From positions 310,001-374,000 of the forward strand of contig NC_020548.1 in assembly GCF_000349945.1 (NCBI RefSeq): DNA of 64,000 nucleotides. Reading direction: 5' to 3'. Positions within the stretch are counted from its first letter, which is position 1; every line of letters starts with the position of its first letter. The DNA comes from Azoarcus sp. KH32C (lineage in GTDB: Bacteria > Pseudomonadota > Gammaproteobacteria > Burkholderiales > Rhodocyclaceae). The position numbers and the translations under genes are program-made. Positions 36,060 to 42,712 of this stretch are shown here, piece by piece. A model generated the notes under the pieces. That model ran no database searches. It saw only the letters and a list, made by a program, of their open reading frames with translations, and was not told the DNA's origin.

Positions 36060-37080
36060 GGGCGCTCTCCAAAGCAGCATCGACGAAACGATTGGTGTAG
36101 GTGTCGGCAGCGCGCACTGCCTTGTACGCGGGATTGAACTCGGACAGCACGCGCCACTCGCTTTCGGCGGCGTCCTTCGGCATGCGCCCGTCCGTCTTGA
36201 ACATCGGGATCTCCGCCTTCAGTACCTTGAGGTAGGCAGCACGATCCTTGCCGCTGATGTCCTCCGGAATGAGCGCTGCAATCTCCTCCGGGGTATGCGT
36301 GTTGATCCACTGCAGTGTGCGGACAAAGGCGGTCGCGAGGTGTTGCCCGATCTCCGGATGGGCCTTCACGCGCTCGCTCGCCATGTAGATGGTCGAACTC
36401 GGGAATAGCGTCCCGAATAGCTTGCGGGTGCCATCGACGGTAGTCAGATCGGCGAATGGGCTCGCCACGCCGAGACCTTCGTAATAGTCGCCGTCGGGCG
36501 TCGGCGCGACGACGAGATCCGCTTCGCCATTGCGCAGCGCCGCCGCGATCCTATCCTTGGCCTCGTTTCGGATACGGGTGTAGTCGTTGATCTTGTGGCC
36601 GCCGGCCAGGACCAACGCGTTCGCGACCGCAGTCTTCGACGAGCCGTCACCGCCAGCGATGATCCGGCTGCCTTTGAGATCGGCCGCGCTCTTGATACGC
36701 TCCTTAGCCTGGTTGGCCACCAGCACCTTTGCGCCCGGAGTCACGCCCAACGTGACGATCGCCTCGAAATTCTTGCCTTGGGAGCGGTTGACGATGTTGT
36801 GATGGTAGTAGGCCATGACGGCGTCGACGCGGCCGTCGGCCAACATGTCGGCAGTCGGCACCTCGTTGCGGATGTTCATTACGGTGACCACGGTGCTGTC
36901 GCTACTGAGGTAACCCAGGCGCTCGGCAACGACCACGGGAAAATTGCGAATTGCCTTGATCTCGTCGACCAGCAGCACGATGCGCGGTGGCTCGGCCGCT
37001 GACTTAGGGGCAGCAGTCTGCGCGAGTGCGTTGGCAGTAAATGTGGGCAGCAGGGCTGCAAAGAAGAACGGTAGTTTCAC
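36046..37080 (-). CDS. Orphan periplasmic binding protein, NMT1/SsuA-like
   Basis: A 344-residue protein with signal MKLPFFFAALLPTFTANALA and the type II binding-protein fold of the NMT1/SsuA/TauA group: RIVLLVDEIKAIRNFPVVVA, RVDAVMAYYHHN, ADLKGSRIIAGGDGSSKTAV. The start is GTG at 37080 after GGGGGACCC. Members normally serve ABC importers for sulfonates, nitrate or thiamine precursors, but no permease or ATPase is in the window. It is the first gene of the reductase operon and has an 11-bp repeat box 62 bp upstream. A receptor role in the same signalling or metal-chelate system is likely. Confidence 0.8.
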   Translation of the reverse strand: MKLPFFFAALLPTFTANALAQTAAPKSAAEPPRIVLLVDEIKAIRNFPVVVAERLGYLSSDSTVVTVMNIRNEVPTADMLADGRVDAVMAYYHHNIVNRSQGKNFEAIVTLGVTPGAKVLVANQAKERIKSAADLKGSRIIAGGDGSSKTAVANALVLAGGHKINDYTRIRNEAKDRIAAALRNGEADLVVAPTPDGDYYEGLGVASPFADLTTVDGTRKLFGTLFPSSTIYMASERVKAHPEIGQHLATAFVRTLQWINTHTPEEIAALIPEDISGKDRAAYLKVLKAEIPMFKTDGRMPKDAAESEWRVLSEFNPAYKAVRAADTYTNRFVDAALESAHAAE

Positions 37081-37141
37081 AACGGGTCCCCCAAGGACAA
37101 AAAGAGGTCGGTACGGTGGGGAGAAAGCCTAGGCGCGAGCG

Positions 37142-37179
37142 CTGAAGTGATACTGAAATCGAACTGAATAGTCGTTCAG
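37142..37179 (-). promoter_or_regulatory. Response-regulator box 1 (11-bp repeats) before the reductase operon
   Basis: On the plus strand CTGAA occurs at 37142, 37153 and 37164, exactly 11 bp apart, followed by TTCAG at 37175. Read towards the gene this is CTGAA and then three TTCAG units. TAGGCT (37131-37126, minus strand) begins 11 bp past the box and fits a -10 element; no good -35 is seen, as expected for an OmpR/PhoB-activated promoter. The remaining sequence up to 37448 holds no other recognisable feature. Confidence 0.75.
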
Positions 37180-37448
37180 GTCGAAAGCGATGAGGGATTC
37201 GGAGCAGCCGGATCGCGTGGTCAGGTCGCGGCTTAACCGCCACCTGCCAATGCCGCAAGAATTGACGGATGGATCAGGACGCCCCGTGCAATAGCGCAAC
37301 GAACGTCGTCACCAATCCCGGCTGTGCTGGCGCTTACTGCTACGGCAAGACCCGACAGAAAGGCGGCGACGATGAACAAGGCGCACTCGGGACCTGGCCT
37401 TCGAGCCCCTGGCGCGCCTCGCGCTCGGCCATCGGCGAGCCCCGTGAT

Positions 37449-37982
37449 TCAATTCCTCAGCATGCGACGCAGGACATTGTCGTGGAGGATGTAGTGATGC
37501 CCCAGCGCTGCCAGCGCGTGCACGGCCGCCAAGATGATGATGATGTTCGCGAAGCTGCCGTGCAGGCCTTCAACCAAGGATTTGAGCTCCTTATCCCCGG
37601 GCGCGAATTGGGGAATGGTCAACAGACCGAAAATTGTGTCTCCGCGGACCCATGCGTTGGCGCAGCCAAGGGCGAGCAGGACCCCGAGGAGCAGGTAGAG
37701 TAGATGGTGGCCCCCCTTGGCCAGCCGGTCGAGCCATCCATGGCCTGCGGTCGGAAGCCTCGCTCCCTTGCGCACCCGCCAGTAGACGCGGAACGGGAAA
37801 AGCAATGTGAGTGCGAGTCCAAACAGGATGTGCAGTGATCGCACGGCGATGCGGGGATCGCCGCGGGGAAATTCGTCGATCACCTGGCCCACTATCCACA
37901 GCAGGATAACCAGGCCGGCGATGACCCAGTGCAGCAGGATGGTGACACCGTCGTAGCGCAACGGATCGCGACTTTCATTCAT
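37449..37982 (-). CDS. Cytochrome b561-family membrane protein
   Basis: A 177-residue protein with four hydrophobic helices and histidines in positions typical of bacterial b561: ILLHWVIAGLV near the N-terminus, SLHILFG in helix 2, GHHLLYLLLG in helix 3 and AVHALAALGHHYILHD in helix 4. It should carry two b haems and move electrons between the quinone pool and a periplasmic acceptor. It lies 36 bp after a binding-protein gene whose promoter has an 11-bp repeat box. It could supply electrons for metal reduction alongside the PepSY reductase, but the partner is not shown by sequence. Confidence 0.87.
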   Translation of the reverse strand: MNESRDPLRYDGVTILLHWVIAGLVILLWIVGQVIDEFPRGDPRIAVRSLHILFGLALTLLFPFRVYWRVRKGARLPTAGHGWLDRLAKGGHHLLYLLLGVLLALGCANAWVRGDTIFGLLTIPQFAPGDKELKSLVEGLHGSFANIIIILAAVHALAALGHHYILHDNVLRRMLRN

Positions 37983-38018
37983 GGGTAAATTTCCTTGCCG
38001 GTCGCAGGTCAGTCGTTA

Positions 38019-38858
38019 TCAGGCAGCATCCCCGCCGAGGGGCCCGAACCACTTCTGGAACAACCGGTTATATTCGCCACTCGCCTTCATCGAGCGCAGG
38101 AAATCGTCCAGGTACTCGCGCATCTCGGAATCCCCTTTCCTGACGGCGATGTAGTAGGGCTTGTCGGTGAACCGATTCACCACGGTGTAGTTCGGATCCT
38201 GGCTCGCGGCGCGATACAGGTGAGTGACGACCTGCGTGAAGACCTCGCCCTTGGCGGCTTTCAACGCGGCGAAAGCCTGCTTGCTGTCGTCGAAGGGGAT
38301 ATAGGTCGCCTCGGGCGCCAGGGCTTTGAGCTTGTCGATGTCCTTGTTCTCCATGACATAGAGCACTCGCGTTCCCTTGCGCAGATCCTTGAGGCCCTTG
38401 ATCGGGCTCCCCTTCTTCACCAGCAGTCCCGAGCCCGAGCGGAAGATCTCCTCCTCCGTGAAGTCGACGTGCATCAGCTTCTCGGCGCTAGAAGGCGTGA
38501 TGTCGAGAATTACATCGATTTCGTTGCGCGCGAGCATCTCGAATCGCGTCTCGTCGGTCGTTTGACGGAACTCCACCTTGCTTTCGTCGCCCAGGATTCT
38601 CTTTGCCAGCGCGCGCGCAAGATCCGCCATGTAGCCCTCGTTACGGCCGGTGGCATTCTTGTAATTGAAGGTCTGGAAGCCGAATTTGTTGCCCACGAGA
38701 ATCTTGCCGCGCTCCTTGATGCGGGCCATGGTCGGCGAACTGTCGGACGGCGGCTGCGTGCCGGCCTGCGGCGCGGCGGCCGGCATGTCGGCATGGACGC
38801 AGGCGGGGCCGGCGAGGCCCAGGGCGAGTACGGCGATGGCGATGCGGGAAGTGTTCAT
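38019..38858 (-). CDS. Orphan family-3 solute-binding protein (amino-acid type)
   Basis: A 279-residue secreted protein (signal MNTSRIAIAVLALGLAGPACVHA). It has the family 3 core: ILVGNKFGFQTFNYKN, GYMADLARALAKRILG, NEIDVILDITPSSAEKL and VKKGSPIKGLKDLRKGTRV. Such proteins bind amino acids, but no permease or ATPase follows; the next gene is cytochrome b561. The start at 38858 is chosen for the signal peptide. A repeat box (38904-38941) lies 46 bp upstream with TACATT as the -10. Together with three other unpaired binding proteins it suggests ligand sensing or shuttling instead of classical ABC import. Confidence 0.82.
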   Translation of the reverse strand: MNTSRIAIAVLALGLAGPACVHADMPAAAPQAGTQPPSDSSPTMARIKERGKILVGNKFGFQTFNYKNATGRNEGYMADLARALAKRILGDESKVEFRQTTDETRFEMLARNEIDVILDITPSSAEKLMHVDFTEEEIFRSGSGLLVKKGSPIKGLKDLRKGTRVLYVMENKDIDKLKALAPEATYIPFDDSKQAFAALKAAKGEVFTQVVTHLYRAASQDPNYTVVNRFTDKPYYIAVRKGDSEMREYLDDFLRSMKASGEYNRLFQKWFGPLGGDAA

Positions 38859-38903
38859 GTTGTCTGCAGGAGGAAGGATGAGCGTCCAATGTAGGAACGC
38901 CAC

Positions 38904-38941
38904 CTGTAGTCAGCCTGTAGTCAGGCTGAATGTGCGTTCAG
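38904..38941 (-). promoter_or_regulatory. Response-regulator box 2 before the family-3 binding protein
   Basis: CTGTA at 38904 and 38915, CTGAA at 38926 and TTCAG at 38937, each 11 bp apart. The -10 candidate TACATT (38893-38888, minus strand) starts 11 bp after the box, the same spacing as at boxes 1, 3 and 4. Confidence 0.75.
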
Positions 38942-39007
38942 CCAGGTGCTGGCGAGGCAGGCGACGGCGCTTTGCCGAATTCCCGGCGGATCAGTGCCAG
39001 GCAGGAA

Positions 39008-40165
39008 TCAGTTGGCAAACAAGGCGCGCGCGTTCTGCGCCTGATTCATCCGCAAGGGGATGTAGCGGGCATGATCGAGCACCACCTGCTGGCCTTCGCG
39101 GCTCAGGATGAAGCGCAGGAATTCCTCGAGCGCATGTGGCAAAGGTTTGCCCGGCGCCTTGTTCACGTTGAGGAAGATGAGGCGGCTCAGCGGATAGGTG
39201 GCGAGCGCAACGTTTTCGTAGGTCGGCGCCTGCGGCGGATCACCGGCATTGGCGACCACCGGAATCATCTTCACCGCCGCGTCGATGTAGGCGAGCCCGG
39301 AATAGCCGATGCCGTAACGGTCGTCCGCGACATGCTTCGCCATCGGGAAGACGAGTTTCTCCATCGTGATGTCGTCGCGCCATTCCCCACGCCGGCCATC
39401 CTTAGACAGGACACGCTGGCGAACGAACTCCTCGAAGCCGTTCCACGGCTTGATGCCGTAGCGCCGTATCGGCTTGTCGGCCCACTCGCCGCCGAGCCCA
39501 AGCTCGCCCCATCGGGTGATCGCCTGGCCGCCGCGGTGACGCGTCGTCGAGTACATCGCGTCGATCTGAGCGAAGCTGATTTCTTCGAGTGGATTGTCCT
39601 TGTTGACGAAGAAGCCCACCGCGTCGAGTGCGCCGAAGTGTCGGTAGGAGCCGCCTGACACCGGGATGCTCGTCGGCTCATAGCCGAACTTCGCCTTGAA
39701 GTCGCCGATATCGGCCGGGCGCAGCTCGCGCGAGACGAACACGAAGTCGAGGTCTCCCTTGATGAGCTCGACGGCACCGAGGCTGCCCGCGTATGGTGGC
39801 GCGATGCTGAGGGTGACGCCCGGGTGGTAGGTCTTGAATTTCTCGAACCACTTCTCGACCAGCACCACGAGGACGTCGGACGAAGCGCCGCGGAACGTTC
39901 CCGTGATCGCGATATCGCGGCGCGGCTCATAAGCCGGCAAGGCCGGGTCGAGTATGGGCTGCAGCACTTCGGGGGGCGGGAGCTCGCGGCCGAATTTGCG
40001 CCCGGCCTCGACCTGTTCGGGTGTCTGCGGCACGTGGGTCTCGGGCGCGGGAATCAGCCATTCGACCATGGGCGGCTTCGCCGCCGACTGCGCCACGGCA
40101 CCTCCGGCCGATAGTGCCGCGACGACGCCCAACGCAATTCGCCCGACAACAGGAAAGTAGCTCAT
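39008..40165 (-). CDS. Orphan PstS-like periplasmic binding protein
   Basis: A 385-residue secreted protein (signal MSYFPVVGRIALGVVAALSAGGAVA) with the PstS/phosphate-binding-like type II fold: ITGTFRGASSDVLVVLVEKW, then a lobe with DLDFVFVSRELRP, GIGYSGLAYID and YPLSRLIFLNVNK, the usual C-terminal lobe of PstS-like proteins. The start at 40165 has GAGGAGGAAGGCG upstream. No pstCAB genes are nearby. It is preceded by the remnant of a beta-barrel gene, and both appear to be transcribed from the promoter at box 3. The ligand may be phosphate, another oxyanion or something else; context favours a member of the same regulon as the other orphan binding proteins. Confidence 0.82.
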   Translation of the reverse strand: MSYFPVVGRIALGVVAALSAGGAVAQSAAKPPMVEWLIPAPETHVPQTPEQVEAGRKFGRELPPPEVLQPILDPALPAYEPRRDIAITGTFRGASSDVLVVLVEKWFEKFKTYHPGVTLSIAPPYAGSLGAVELIKGDLDFVFVSRELRPADIGDFKAKFGYEPTSIPVSGGSYRHFGALDAVGFFVNKDNPLEEISFAQIDAMYSTTRHRGGQAITRWGELGLGGEWADKPIRRYGIKPWNGFEEFVRQRVLSKDGRRGEWRDDITMEKLVFPMAKHVADDRYGIGYSGLAYIDAAVKMIPVVANAGDPPQAPTYENVALATYPLSRLIFLNVNKAPGKPLPHALEEFLRFILSREGQQVVLDHARYIPLRMNQAQNARALFAN

Positions 40166-40229
40166 CGCCTTCCTCCTCGAACGGTTCCTTTCCGTCCACC
40201 GCGGACCAAGCGCTGGCCCCGCTGCGCGA

Positions 40230-40487
40230 TCAAAGCAGCAGCTGTAGCGCGAGATAGAAGACGGCCTACTGTTGGTCGTTTTTGTGAGGGCCGAAATTCC
40301 TTCCACCGGCGGCGAGCAGCGAGATGTCCTCGCTGAGCTTCCAGTGTAGGCTCAGGTTCACGAATGTCTGCGTGTCGTCCAGCGTCCACGTCTTGCGGAC
40401 TTCGGCTTCGACCGCTAGGAAGAATTGCCCTCCCGAGTCCGCGATCCCTCTCCTCACCGAAGAGTCGAGGAGGCTCTTGCCGTACAC
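40230..40487 (-). pseudogene. Remnant of an outer-membrane beta-barrel (transporter-like) gene
   Basis: The minus-strand frame from 40487 reads as the end of a small barrel protein (TFVNLSLHWKLSEDISLLAA, then GGRNFGPHKNDQQ). A TAG at 40266-40268 interrupts it, and the same frame continues with AVFYLALQLLL and a TGA at 40230-40232, which is a natural barrel C-terminus. The N-terminal part is missing. It is therefore a truncated gene with a nonsense mutation near the end. It lies directly behind promoter box 3 and ahead of the PstS-like gene. Confidence 0.6.
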
Positions 40488-40520
40488 GGTTCGTCGGTCT
40501 CAGGACTCTAGGCCGCGATG

Positions 40521-40558
40521 CTGAAGCGGTTCTGACCCGAGACTGAATTTCCGTTCAG
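40521..40558 (-). promoter_or_regulatory. Response-regulator box 3, upstream of the barrel remnant/PstS-like unit and of the regulator
   Basis: CTGAA at 40521, CTGAC at 40532, CTGAA at 40543 and TTCAG at 40554, spaced by 11 bp. A minus-strand -10 (TAGAGT, 40510-40505) starts 11 bp past the box, so the box drives the leftward unit. It is also 36 bp before the response regulator start on the other strand and could provide autoregulation. Confidence 0.75.
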
Positions 40559-40593
40559 CCACCAAATCGCGAGGCTGGACTAACATAATCTTT

Positions 40594-41259
40594 ATGAAGA
40601 TCCTGATCGTTGAAGACCAGCAGCGGCTTGGTCACTTCCTCGAACGCGGCCTCAAGGAGCAGGCCTACACCGTCACGTGGCTGCGCAGCTGCGCAGAAGC
40701 GCGCGACGCGCTGGCCGAGTCGCCTTATGACGTCATCCTGCTCGACCTGACGCTGCCCGACGGCGACGGCATCGATCTCCTGCATCAGTGGCGCAAGAAC
40801 GGCTTCAATGAGCCAGTGCTGATCCTGAGTGCCCGCAACGCCGTCGAGGACCGTATCAAGGGACTGGACGTCGGCGCAGACGACTACCTGCCCAAGCCGT
40901 TCAGCTTCGAGGAGCTGCTCGCCCGCATCCGCTCGCTCGTTAGGCGCCACTCGGCGGTCAAGCAGGCGGTGCTCGAACACAGGGGCGTGCGGATCGACCT
41001 GATGGGACATACTGTCCAGGTCGACGGCAAGGGCCTCGACCTCACCAGTCGCGAGTACGCGCTGCTCGAGTACTTCATGCAGAACCCAGGGCGCATCCTC
41101 ACGCGCACGCTGATCTCCGAAAAGATCTGGTCATCGAACTACGAGATCGATACCAACCTTCTCGACGTCTATATGAGCCGCCTGCGCGCGAAACTCGAAG
41201 GAGCCTCGGGCAAGCAGCTCTTCAAGACGGTTCGCGGCGTCGGGTACCAGCTGCTGTGA
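40594..41259 (+). CDS. OmpR/CusR-type response regulator
   Basis: A 221-residue regulator with a receiver domain (ILIVEDQQRLG, phospho-acceptor in DVILLDLTLPDGDG, conserved Lys in LPKPFSF) and a winged-helix DNA-binding domain (LTSREYALLEYFMQNPGRIL to VDVYMSRLRAKLE-like end and VRGVGYQL). It is closest in style to CusR/QseB regulators. The kinase start overlaps its stop (GTGA). OmpR-type proteins bind tandem repeats spaced 10-11 bp, which fits the five boxes at 37142, 38904, 40521, 45706 and 45824. There is no clear Shine-Dalgarno sequence before the ATG; CATAAT at about 40580 could be a -10 for a nearly leaderless message. Confidence 0.92.
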   Translation: MKILIVEDQQRLGHFLERGLKEQAYTVTWLRSCAEARDALAESPYDVILLDLTLPDGDGIDLLHQWRKNGFNEPVLILSARNAVEDRIKGLDVGADDYLPKPFSFEELLARIRSLVRRHSAVKQAVLEHRGVRIDLMGHTVQVDGKGLDLTSREYALLEYFMQNPGRILTRTLISEKIWSSNYEIDTNLLDVYMSRLRAKLEGASGKQLFKTVRGVGYQLL

Positions 41260-42659
41260 AATCGATCGGCGCACGACTGACCGTCTGGTACGCCCTGACT
41301 GCGACGGCGACGCTGCTGCTCCTTTTCGTCGGCGGCTACTTCCTGCTGCAAGGCAGCCTGATTCGGGGCCTCGATCTGCTGAACGCCGCCGAGTTCCAGC
41401 AGATTCGGTCGCGCCTCGGCGCCGAGCCGGAGCATCTCGATTCCTATTCGATCGACGAGCGCATCCGCGATACGACCGAGTACGCGAAGGTACTCTTCTA
41501 TATCGACGTCCATTCGCCCGAGGTGGGAACCGTATTTCGTTCACGGAACCTCGCCGATCGGCACATTCCGGACGTCAAGGGCAAGAGGACGTTCAATGTC
41601 GACATTCCGGATATCGGCGAATTGCGCGTCGGTGAGTTCATCATCAAACCCTACGAGGTGATGATCGCAACGTCCCTGCAGCAAGCCCGCGAGACGATGT
41701 CCTTGTACGTCAATGTCTGCGCCGCGCTGCTGTGCGCGATGCTGGTCGTGAGCACCTTCATCGGCCTGGGCTTGAGCAGACTGATGCTGGAGCCGGTACG
41801 CGCGATCCGCAGAACGGCGCTACGCATCGGCTCGAATAATTTCGACGAGCGCATTCCGGTCGCCGAGGTCAAGGACGAGATCGCCGACCTCGCTCGCCTC
41901 TTGAACAAGATGTTCGACCGGCTCGCTGCGTCCTTCGATCAGATCCGCCGTTTCAGCGCCGATGCGTCGCACGAACTGAAAACACCGCTTTCACTGGTGC
42001 GGCTGCATGCGGAAAAGCTGCTGATGTCCGACACGCTATTGCAGTCGCAGCGCGAATCCGTGCTCGTGCAATTGGACGAGCTGGCGCGGGTGAATCAGAT
42101 CATAGAGGAACTGCTCTTCCTTGCGCGGGCCGACGCGCACGCGATCAAACTTGCACCCCAAACCCAGGCCCCGGAGATCTTCCTGAATAACTTCGCGCAG
42201 GATGCGGCGGTTCTGGCCGAGGACCGCGGCCTGTACTTTTCGTTCACGCACCAGGGCGCGGGCCTTGTCGAAATCGAAGCGAACCGGCTGCGCCAGGTGC
42301 TGCTGAACCTCCTGTCGAACGCGCTCAAGATCTCGCCGCCGGGGAGCACCGTGACGCTCGACTCGGTGCTGCGCTCCGACCTGTGGCGCATCAGCGTCAC
42401 CGATGAAGGTCCGGGCCTTGACAGTGAGCAACGTGACAGGATGTTCGACCGCTTCGTCCGCTTCGCAGTCGATGCCGACGACCGCGGCAGCGGGCTCGGG
42501 CTCGCCATCTGCCGTACCATCGTCGAGTTGCATCGCGGCCGCATCCATGCAGAACGCGGACCGCTCGGACGCGGACTTCGGGTCGTCATTGAACTCCCGG
42601 TCGTGAAGAACGCTCCGCAGGCGGCGACCGAGGCCGTTGAACAACGAGCCCGAGGATGA
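41256..42659 (+). CDS. Sensor histidine kinase, partner of the OmpR-type regulator
   Basis: A 467-residue kinase. TM1 is about 8-30, a periplasmic sensor of about 130 residues follows, then TM2 about 155-178, HAMP (LMLEPVRAIRRTALRI), HisKA with FSADASHELKTPLSLVR, and HATPase with NLLSNALKIS, DEGPGLD and GSGLGLAI. The start is GTG at 41256, overlapping the regulator stop by 4 bp. The family resembles CusS-type metal sensors, but no metal-binding histidine cluster is obvious in the periplasmic part. It probably senses the periplasmic ligand of the surrounding uptake cluster. Confidence 0.92.
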   Translation: MKSIGARLTVWYALTATATLLLLFVGGYFLLQGSLIRGLDLLNAAEFQQIRSRLGAEPEHLDSYSIDERIRDTTEYAKVLFYIDVHSPEVGTVFRSRNLADRHIPDVKGKRTFNVDIPDIGELRVGEFIIKPYEVMIATSLQQARETMSLYVNVCAALLCAMLVVSTFIGLGLSRLMLEPVRAIRRTALRIGSNNFDERIPVAEVKDEIADLARLLNKMFDRLAASFDQIRRFSADASHELKTPLSLVRLHAEKLLMSDTLLQSQRESVLVQLDELARVNQIIEELLFLARADAHAIKLAPQTQAPEIFLNNFAQDAAVLAEDRGLYFSFTHQGAGLVEIEANRLRQVLLNLLSNALKISPPGSTVTLDSVLRSDLWRISVTDEGPGLDSEQRDRMFDRFVRFAVDADDRGSGLGLAICRTIVELHRGRIHAERGPLGRGLRVVIELPVVKNAPQAATEAVEQRARG

Positions 42660-42712
42660 CCAGCAACACCTTCTTGCGCTGCAGGTCACTACCGCGCCGA
42701 GTGTCTCCGCTC

